NCBI GenBank assembly: GCA_041651335.1
Contig: JBAZJL010000004.1
Location: forward strand, 1-64,000
Direction: 5' to 3'
DNA from: UBA6220 sp041651335
Lineage (GTDB): Bacteria; Patescibacteriota; Minisyncoccia; Minisyncoccales; Minisyncoccaceae
Length of the DNA: 64,000 nucleotides
The position numbers were made by a program, and so were the translations under genes. The number at the start of each line of letters is the position of its first letter. Position 1 is the stretch's first letter. The notes under the pieces were generated by a model. It did no database searches, was not told the DNA's origin, and saw nothing but the letters and a program-made list of their open reading frames with translations. Shown here in pieces: positions 58,644-64,000 of the stretch.

Positions 58644-59189
58644 ATGTCCCAAAAAGATAAAAGCGATAAAAATAAAGAAAACGCTTCCCAAGAAGAAAAA
58701 ACCGAAGATTTTAAAAAAATAATTTCTCAGATTGAAAAAGAAAAACAAGAATATTTTTCAGGGTGGCAAAGAGAAAAAGCTGACTTTATTAATTATCAAA
58801 ACAAAGAAAACGAAAGGTTGAACGATTTGATGGTTTTTCAAAGAATCGATTTTTTTAAAAAAATATTACCCATTATTGATAATCTAAACCGGGCCGAAAA
58901 AGCAATCGATTTGGAAAAAAAGCAAGATCAAAATATAAAAGGACTTTTAATGATTAAACTTCAATTAGAACAATTTTTAAAAGATCAAGGCTTGGAACAA
59001 TTAGATCGCTTGAATAAAAAATTTGATCCAGCTCTTGATGAGGTAATAGAAATCAGAGAAGACGAGAATAAAGATCCAGGAATGGTTGTCGAAGAAGTTG
59101 AAAAAGGATACAGTTTTAAAAATCAATTAATTCGGCCAGCCAAGGTAAAAATAATTAAAGAAAATGATGTTAGCAGTCTTGACAGTTGA
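58644..59189 (+). CDS. grpE: Nucleotide exchange factor GrpE
   Basis: The 181-residue protein has a long N-terminal coiled coil (~10-75) with YFSGWQREKADFINYQNK, then the beta domain FDPALDEVIEIREDENKDPG and GYSFKNQLIRPAKVKI. It releases ADP from DnaK. Its last six codons overlap the CIRCE operator that controls dnaK, and it ends in TGA. Confidence 0.95.
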   Translation: MSQKDKSDKNKENASQEEKTEDFKKIISQIEKEKQEYFSGWQREKADFINYQNKENERLNDLMVFQRIDFFKKILPIIDNLNRAEKAIDLEKKQDQNIKGLLMIKLQLEQFLKDQGLEQLDRLNKKFDPALDEVIEIREDENKDPGMVVEEVEKGYSFKNQLIRPAKVKIIKENDVSSLDS

Positions 59190-59196
59190 GTGCTAA
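59170..59196 (+). promoter_or_regulatory. CIRCE operator of dnaK
   Basis: TTAGCAGTC (59170-59178), nine nt, GAGTGCTAA (59188-59196): one mismatch from the CIRCE consensus TTAGCACTC-N9-GAGTGCTAA. The spacer contains the -35 box TTGACA (59179-59184), with TAATAT at 59202-59207. HrcA, encoded two genes upstream, is the expected ligand. Confidence 0.93.
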
Positions 59197-59238
59197 TCTA
59201 ATAATATAATCTTATAATTAGGTAATAAAAAAATTATT

Positions 59239-61149
59239 ATGGCAAAAATTTTAGGCATTGACCTAGGAACCGCAATCACAAAATCAGCTTCAATAATTAA
59301 CGGAGAACCAAAAGCTTTGGAAAACAGAGAAGGATCAATTCTTACCCCTTCGATTGTTGCTCATACCAAGGGGGGAGAAAGGGTTGTAGGAATTTTAGCT
59401 CAGAGGCAAGCAATTACTAATCCTCAAAATACTATTTCTGGCGTAAAAAGGTTTATTGGCCGAAGATTTTCTGATTCAGAGGTGCAAAAAGAATTAGCTC
59501 TTTTGCCTTATGAAAGCAAGGAAAGAAGCGACGGAGGGGTAGAAGTGAAAATGGGGGATAAATGGTATACGCCCATTGAAATTTCGGCCATGATTTTACA
59601 AAAAGTAAAAGCTGATGCCAAAGAAAAAATCGGAGAAGACATTAAAAATGTGGTTATTACTTGTCCAGCTAATTTTGATGATTCACAAAGAAAAGCAACA
59701 ATCGCTGCCGGAGAAATAGCTGGATTTAATGTGCTTCGAGTAATTAATGAACCTACTGCAGCTGCTTTGGCTTATGGCTTTGGCAAAAAAGAAGCGCAAA
59801 AAATATTAGTTTATGATTTTGGAGGCGGAACATTTGATGTAACGATTCTTGATGTTTCTCCAGAAATAGTGGAGGTTCTGGCCACTGGAGGCGAGGCTCA
59901 TTTAGGGGGAAATGATTTTGACCAAAGAATTATTAATTGGCTTTTAGAAGAATTTAAAAAAGATCAAGGCCTTGATTTGTCAAAAGACACCTTAGCGTTG
60001 CAAAGACTAAAAGAAGCAGCAGAAAAAGCAAAAACCGAATTATCAAGTGCCTTAGAAACAAATATTAACTTGCCTTTTATTTCTTCAGATGCCAATGGTC
60101 CAAAACATTTGGAATATAAAATTACCAGGGCCCAATTTGAAGGTATGACCAAAGATTTAATCGAAAGATCGATTGAAAGGGTTAAGAAAACAATGGAAGA
60201 AATTAAAATTGATAAAAATGAGATTAAAGAAATTGTTTTAGTCGGAGGAACGACTTTGATTCCAGCAATTAGAACAGCGGTTAAAGATTTTTTTGGAAAA
60301 GAACCGAACAAATCAATTAATCCCGAGGAAGTAGTGGCAGTAGGCGCAGCGATTCAAGCAGAAATTTTAACAGCCAAAGAAGAGGGTCGAACCCCAGAAG
60401 GAGATATTAAAAGTGTTTTGCTTTTAGATGTTTTGCCTTTGTCTTTGGGAATAGAAACTTTTGGAGGCGTTGATACAATTATGATTGCCAAAAATACCAC
60501 GATTCCTACCTCTGGATCACAAATATTTTCAACTGCGGCAGATAGTCAAACATCAGTAGAAATTAATGTTCTTCAAGGGGAACGGCCAATGGCGAAAGAC
60601 AACCGATCTTTAGGGCGATTTATTTTAGATGGAATTGCTCCAGCACCAAGAGGATTGCCTCAAATAGATGTAAAATTTGATATTGATGCTAGTGGTATTT
60701 TAACTGTTGTGGCCACAGATAAAGCAACCAATAAAAGCCAATCCATAAAAATTGAAGGTTCGATTGGATTGTCCAAAGAAGAAGTTGAAAAAATGAAAAA
60801 AGAAGCAGAAATAAACGCTGTTGAAGATCAGAAAAAGAAAGAACTAATTGAAGGCAGAAATATGGCCGATAATTTAATCTATGCTTCGGAAAAAGCGATT
60901 AAAGACGCTGAAGGGAAAATTACCGAAGATTTAAAAAAAGAAATCGAAGAAAAAATAAATAATTTGAAAAAAGTGAAAGATAGTGATAATATAAACGACA
61001 TTAAAGCCAAGAGCGAAGAGCTTTCGGGAATTATTCAAAAAATAGGAGAACAGGTTTATAAACAACCAGAAGGGGGCAATCAAACCAATCAAGATTCTGG
61101 AAAAGAGCCTCCGGAAGCAGAAACTGAAAAAGAAGAAAAACAGAATTAA
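59239..61149 (+). CDS. dnaK: Chaperone DnaK (Hsp70)
   Basis: The 636-residue Hsp70 starts with ILGIDLGTAITKSASIINGE and has VINEPTAAALAYGFGKK, VYDFGGGTFDVTILD, LVGGTTLIPAIRTAVKDFFG, the linker LLLDVLPLSLGIETFGG and a substrate domain with a Glu-rich tail. The start LGTAIT replaces the usual LGTTNS. It works with GrpE and DnaJ encoded on both sides. Confidence 0.97.
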   Translation: MAKILGIDLGTAITKSASIINGEPKALENREGSILTPSIVAHTKGGERVVGILAQRQAITNPQNTISGVKRFIGRRFSDSEVQKELALLPYESKERSDGGVEVKMGDKWYTPIEISAMILQKVKADAKEKIGEDIKNVVITCPANFDDSQRKATIAAGEIAGFNVLRVINEPTAAALAYGFGKKEAQKILVYDFGGGTFDVTILDVSPEIVEVLATGGEAHLGGNDFDQRIINWLLEEFKKDQGLDLSKDTLALQRLKEAAEKAKTELSSALETNINLPFISSDANGPKHLEYKITRAQFEGMTKDLIERSIERVKKTMEEIKIDKNEIKEIVLVGGTTLIPAIRTAVKDFFGKEPNKSINPEEVVAVGAAIQAEILTAKEEGRTPEGDIKSVLLLDVLPLSLGIETFGGVDTIMIAKNTTIPTSGSQIFSTAADSQTSVEINVLQGERPMAKDNRSLGRFILDGIAPAPRGLPQIDVKFDIDASGILTVVATDKATNKSQSIKIEGSIGLSKEEVEKMKKEAEINAVEDQKKKELIEGRNMADNLIYASEKAIKDAEGKITEDLKKEIEEKINNLKKVKDSDNINDIKAKSEELSGIIQKIGEQVYKQPEGGNQTNQDSGKEPPEAETEKEEKQN

Positions 61150-61160
61150 TTAATTTTTTC

Positions 61161-61197
61161 AGAATGGCAGAATCAATTGATTTTGCTATTCTTTTTT
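61161..61197 (+). terminator. Strong terminator between dnaK and dnaJ
   Basis: A 14-bp stem with two G-T wobbles, AGAATGGCAGAATC (61161-61174), loop AATT, GATTTTGCTATTCT (61179-61192), followed by TTTTT. It ends only 4 nt before the dnaJ ATG. Confidence 0.9.
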
Positions 61198-61201
61198 CAA
61201 A

Positions 61202-62308
61202 ATGCAAAAAGATTATTATAAAATTTTAGGAGTTTCTAAAGAATCCGGAACCGAAGAAATTAAAAAGGCTTATTATAAATTAGCCCATCAATTTCATCCT
61301 GATAAAAAAGGCGGAGACGAAGAGAAATTCAAAGAAATAAACGAAGCTTATCAGGTTTTGTCTGATAAAGAAAAACGAGCCCAATATGATAAATTTGGCA
61401 GTGCTTTTAATTTTAACAATGCTCGTCAAAATGGAGCCGGAGCAGGGTTTCAGGGGTTTAATGGTGCTAATGTCAATTGGGATGATATTATGGGCAATTT
61501 TGGCGATATAGAGGATATTTTTGATATGTTTGGGGGTGGATTTGGGCCTCAGCGTTCTCAAAAAGAAAAAGATATTAAAAGAGGAAGTGATATTGAAGTA
61601 GAAATGGAAATTCCTTTAGAATCAGTTTTAAAAGAACAAGAGCGGGAGATAAATATTTTGAAAAATGTAAAATGTTCTCGTTGTGATGGATCTGGAGCCG
61701 AGCCAGGAACAAAGATAAAAGAATGTTTTACCTGCCGGGGCACTGGTCGAGTTCAGCAAATGAAAAAAACAATTTTGGGAACTTTTACTCAGTTTACGGT
61801 TTGTCCGGAATGCCGAGGAGAAGGTTCTCGTCCGGAAACTCCTTGTAATGTTTGCCACGGAGAAGGAAGAATCAAGAAACAGGAAAAAATTGTTATTAAA
61901 ATTCCAGCAGGTGTTGACAATGAGCAAATAATTAAGGTAAAACGAAAAGGTGATGCTGGAAGACGAGGGGGCGAAGAAGGGGATCTTTATATTAGGATTT
62001 TTATCAAGCCTCACGCATTGTTTATAAGAAAAGGAGATGATCTTTATTTGAATCAATCTATTTCTTTTTCCCAGGCTGTGCTTGGAGATAAAATTAAAAT
62101 TTCCACATTGGAAGGTGAAGGTTTAATTTTTAAAATTCCTAGCGGAACAATTTCTGGAGATGTTTTGAAAATCTCAAAGCAAGGAGTGCCTCATTTTTCT
62201 GGAATGGGCCGAGGCAATCTTTATGTAAAAATGAATATTGAAACTCCAAAGAAAATAAGCAAAAAACAAAAAGATTTGTTGGAAGAATTAAAAAAACAAG
62301 GATTATAA
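61202..62308 (+). CDS. dnaJ: Chaperone DnaJ (Hsp40)
   Basis: The 368-residue type I J-protein has a J domain with HPD (YYKILGVSKESGTEEIKKAY, FHPDKKGG), a Gly/Phe-rich linker (~75-120), four zinc-finger repeats (CSRCDGSG, CFTCRGTG, CPECRGEG, CNVCHGEG) and two C-terminal substrate domains. It stimulates DnaK. Only 4 nt separate its ATG from a strong terminator, so it should be expressed less than dnaK. Confidence 0.97.
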   Translation: MQKDYYKILGVSKESGTEEIKKAYYKLAHQFHPDKKGGDEEKFKEINEAYQVLSDKEKRAQYDKFGSAFNFNNARQNGAGAGFQGFNGANVNWDDIMGNFGDIEDIFDMFGGGFGPQRSQKEKDIKRGSDIEVEMEIPLESVLKEQEREINILKNVKCSRCDGSGAEPGTKIKECFTCRGTGRVQQMKKTILGTFTQFTVCPECRGEGSRPETPCNVCHGEGRIKKQEKIVIKIPAGVDNEQIIKVKRKGDAGRRGGEEGDLYIRIFIKPHALFIRKGDDLYLNQSISFSQAVLGDKIKISTLEGEGLIFKIPSGTISGDVLKISKQGVPHFSGMGRGNLYVKMNIETPKKISKKQKDLLEELKKQGL

Positions 62309-62318
62309 TTTTTTACCC

Positions 62319-62391
62319 GCCCCAATAGCTCAGTTGGTAGAGCAACAACCTTTTAAGTTGAAGGTCACAGGTTCGAGTCCTGTTTGGGGCA
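62319..62391 (+). tRNA. tRNA-Lys (TTT)
   Basis: Acceptor GCCCCAA/TTGGGGC, D arm GCTCAGTTGGTAGAGC, anticodon loop CTTTTAA (anticodon TTT) and T arm ACAGG-TTCGAGT-CCTGT are intact. The discriminator is A at 62391 and CCA is not encoded. It lies 10 nt after dnaJ, and a 46-bp palindrome begins at the discriminator base. Confidence 0.97.
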
Positions 62392-62436
62392 CTCCTAATC
62401 TAAAAGACACCTTAAGGTGCCTTTTAGATTAGGAGT
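62391..62436 (+). repeat. 46-bp inverted repeat at the 3' end of tRNA-Lys
   Basis: ACTCCTAATCTAAAAG (62391-62406) is the exact reverse complement of 62421-62436. The centre CACCTTAAGGTG (62408-62419) is itself a perfect palindrome, and only A62407/C62420 do not pair. There is no T-run afterwards, so it is not a standard terminator. Confidence 0.95.
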
Positions 62437-62718
62437 GCGTTTGTTTGACGAAATCCGAACCTTTTTTGAGCGAAACTGACGGCGCGCTTCGCGCGCCAAA
62501 TTGAACGCTCGGGCGGGCAAAAAGAAAGGGGGTTGGGGGGAAGGAATTTTTGCCCGCCCTCGCTTTCCGATTCCGATTTTTCCGCCGCCGCCGAATTTCG
62601 TATTTCGCTTTGCGAAATGCGCCGCCAATAAAAAAGGTGTTGCCCTTGTCCCTCCCGCCCATACGCGGGTAACGGTAAGGAACTCCCTTGAATTTTGTAT
62701 TTGCTAAAATTCATTTTA
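62437..62718. repeat. GC-rich, hairpin-filled spacer
   Basis: No gene is supported here. The segment is far richer in G+C than the rest of the window. It contains a perfect hairpin GGCGCGC-TTC-GCGCGCC (62481-62497), a 13-bp inverted repeat GGGCGGGCAAAAA (62511-62523) with its complement at 62547-62559 enclosing runs of 5 and 6 G, a GCC repeat, and ATTTCGC-TTT-GCGAAAT (62602-62618). It could be a REP/MITE-like element or the scar of an insertion at the tRNA gene. Confidence 0.7.
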
Positions 62719-62771
62719 TTTGGTAGTATAAAAATACAAATAATAACCTTATATACTACAATACTACCAAA
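62719..62771 (+). promoter_or_regulatory. Repeated operator half-sites before the XRE gene
   Basis: TTTGGTAGTAT (62719-62729) is the exact reverse complement of ATACTACCAAA (62761-62771), and a further half-site ATACTACA lies directly beside it (62753-62760). The -10-like TATAAA falls between them. A short XRE regulator starts 11 nt later, so autoregulation is likely. Confidence 0.65.
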
Positions 62772-62782
62772 ACTTTATTTAT

Positions 62783-62989
62783 ATGACAAGTGGAAAAACA
62801 ATAAGTGAAAATATAAAGAGATTACGCAATAAACTTGGCTTGACTCAAGACGATTTAGCCAAGAAGGCGGATATCAAATATACAACACTTATGAAGGTCG
62901 AAAGCGGAACAGTTAACAAGCCAAGCGTTCAAACTATGGCAAAAATCGCCAAAGCATTGGGCGTTTCGATTGAGGACTTAATAAAGTGA
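62783..62989 (+). CDS. Short XRE-family regulator
   Basis: The 68-residue helix-turn-helix protein (ISENIKRLRNKLGLTQDDLA, then YTTLMKVESGTVNKPS and AKALGVSIEDLIK) is of the Cro/C1 type. Its codon and base use (less A-rich, more C) differ from the preceding genes, and it lies downstream of the tRNA-Lys hairpin region, together suggesting transferred DNA. The inverted GGTAGTAT half-sites upstream are the probable operator. Confidence 0.9.
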   Translation: MTSGKTISENIKRLRNKLGLTQDDLAKKADIKYTTLMKVESGTVNKPSVQTMAKIAKALGVSIEDLIK

Positions 62990-63056
62990 TAATTTTAATA
63001 ATATTAATTTAAGCAATTTTTTCAAAAGAAAAGAGAATCAAGATGACATAAAGGAC

Positions 63057-64000
63057 ATGAGCTACTTTAGAGTTGGTATCAGTCTCGGAGCAACATGGTC
63101 TTGGGGGGTAAGTATGATAGCAACAATCGCCTTCATGTATACCTATGGAATAATCCCAGCGCTTGTTTGGGTTAGCGGCAATGTTTTAGCTATGCCATTA
63201 TTTGGTTTCATAAAAGTGAAAATTAGAGGCTTCGAAAAATGGATCAATTTTATTCCTCTTATTTTATTTTCATTATTTATTGCGGCAATGGCTATTATAA
63301 TGAATATGCAGGCTTTACTTATAGGATTAGGCGGAGGCCATGACGTAGCATCCTTCCATTTTCTAGATAACACTTATAGTGTGCCCTTTATTATATTTTT
63401 ATCGCTAGCTATTTTATTATTTATTTACAGGTACGGCTTAAGAGGGGATGTTTTATCCGATTTAGGATATTATTCTATACAAATTATTTCGGTTGTTCTA
63501 TTAGCCATATCTTCGATTGTGATAAGTAATTTTAACATTAATCCAAGTTTGCAACTCATAAACGAGGTGGGGATTAAATGGGTTTTTCCTTTGGGGCTAT
63601 TAGGAATTATAACCGGAGTATTTACCGACCCTATGATGTGGCAAAGGTTTGAACAAAAAGAAAATCAAATAAAACTTAGTCTCTGGGGTGCCTTTTGGTT
63701 TGGATTATACATGATTTTTGTTGTGCTAACTGGTTTATTTTTTAAACCAACGCTATTTTTAGGCACTTTACTTTTAATTGTTATCTTTGCGTTAGCTGTT
63801 TCCACTATAGGAAGTGCGACTAACGCAATACAATACCTAACCAAAAAGATCGGCATTGGAAAAGCAACAGGATTAATTGTTGCTTTTATAGCTGTTATTA
63901 CTTGGCCATATCTTATGGAACATGGCATGGCAAAAATTTGGAATATATATGCTGGTTATAGATGGAAAGTTGTAACCGGCATGATTGTAATTTCTCTTAT
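63057..64000 (+). CDS. Sodium/solute symporter-like membrane protein, N-terminal part
   Basis: The frame is open from 62985 to the window end with no stop. The first ATG is at 63057, so I start there; the end lies beyond the window. The 314 visible residues contain eight to nine hydrophobic helices, with SLGATWSWGVSMIATIAFMY near the start and FTDPMMWQRFEQ (~190) resembling the SSS-family segment before helix 6. Substrate is unknown. Codon use is less A-rich than in the ribosomal and chaperone genes. It may be co-transcribed with the XRE gene. Confidence 0.65.
   Translation, partial: MSYFRVGISLGATWSWGVSMIATIAFMYTYGIIPALVWVSGNVLAMPLFGFIKVKIRGFEKWINFIPLILFSLFIAAMAIIMNMQALLIGLGGGHDVASFHFLDNTYSVPFIIFLSLAILLFIYRYGLRGDVLSDLGYYSIQIISVVLLAISSIVISNFNINPSLQLINEVGIKWVFPLGLLGIITGVFTDPMMWQRFEQKENQIKLSLWGAFWFGLYMIFVVLTGLFFKPTLFLGTLLLIVIFALAVSTIGSATNAIQYLTKKIGIGKATGLIVAFIAVITWPYLMEHGMAKIWNIYAGYRWKVVTGMIVISL

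Noticed and set aside
62395..62714. Several overlapping open frames on the reverse strand (and one forward) in the GC-rich spacer
   Set aside because: They owe their length to high G+C and hairpin arms, overlap each other in different frames, and show only Arg/Pro/Gly-rich low-complexity sequence without family similarity.
62319..64000. Integrated element with att repeats at tRNA-Lys
   Set aside because: No second copy of the tRNA 3' end and no integrase gene are seen in the window, so an island boundary is kept only as a hypothesis.
1..64000. CRISPR array or cas genes
   Set aside because: No regularly spaced short repeats and no cas gene. The Cas4-like nuclease domain belongs to the helicase fusion.
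1..64000. Alternative genetic code with UGA read as glycine
   Set aside because: TGA ends grpE, the ComEC-like gene and the XRE gene at 62989 at their expected lengths, and no conserved gene has an in-frame TGA.

Overview
The window is a 64 kb piece of a low-GC bacterial chromosome. It most probably comes from Candidatus Patescibacteria (CPR), Parcubacteria side. The ribosomal protein genes lie in canonical order, but rpsE is followed directly by rplO with 4 nt between them, so rpmD (uL30) is absent; loss of uL30 is a hallmark of this radiation. Other supporting signs are short versions of HrcA and PrmC, surface proteins with DUF2341 or DUF3160 domains or a very large glycine-rich pilin-like architecture, few Shine-Dalgarno sequences, and several promoters whose -10 box lies only 6-8 nt before the ATG. 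TGA serves as a stop (grpE, the ComEC-like gene, the XRE gene at 62.8 kb), so the code is not the UGA=Gly variant of Gracilibacteria/SR1.

Layout. 0-6.4 kb: the end of a DUF2341 surface protein, two PspC/LiaF-like membrane proteins, a beta-CASP metallo-hydrolase, a reverse-strand pair (DUF2090 aldolase-like, carotenoid-hydratase-like membrane protein) and a two-gene membrane protein + XRE regulator module with a perfect 18-bp palindrome in its promoter spacer. 6.4-16 kb: a PLP decarboxylase, TspO, an [FeFe] hydrogenase (NuoF-like subunit plus catalytic subunit) with a membrane protein, MazG-like and thymidine kinase genes, an ATP-cone/Mrr nuclease, YchF and a YhiN-type flavoprotein. 16-26.8 kb: TypA, a small carbonic anhydrase-like protein, hemolysin III, a secreted GH3 enzyme, an RRM protein with a long leader, a tRNA-binding domain protein, SIMPL, FKBP, PrmC, UppP, AlkD-like and Nudix genes. 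26.8-40.3 kb: a UvrD-type helicase fused to an Fe-S nuclease, a 908-residue pilin-like protein with internal duplications, GpsA, ferredoxin and DUF1858 redox proteins, a ComEC-type hydrolase, an unclassified structured RNA, DUF3160, tRNA-Pro, bL28, an M50 protease and a divergent thymidylate synthase. 40.4-57.9 kb: rpsL-rpsG-fusA-tuf, the S10 and spc clusters, secY, adk, map and gpmA. 57.9-62.3 kb: hrcA-grpE-dnaK-dnaJ with a CIRCE operator inside the end of grpE. 62.3-64 kb: tRNA-Lys, a 46-bp palindrome, a GC-rich hairpin-filled spacer, a small XRE regulator with its own repeated operator half-sites, and the start of a sodium/solute-symporter-like gene.

How the genes work together. Most of the window serves translation, chaperones and secretion, with DnaK probably under HrcA control. 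The metabolic genes suggest a small fermentative cell: hydrogenase plus ferredoxin for electron disposal, phosphoglycerate mutase, nucleotide salvage (thymidine kinase, MazG, thymidylate synthase) and limited envelope synthesis (UppP, GpsA). The items most worth following up are the structured RNA near 35.2 kb, the palindromic operators, the hydrogenase without a visible NuoE-type subunit, the divergent thymidylate synthase, the terminators inside the ribosomal and chaperone operons, and the hairpin-rich tRNA-Lys flank.
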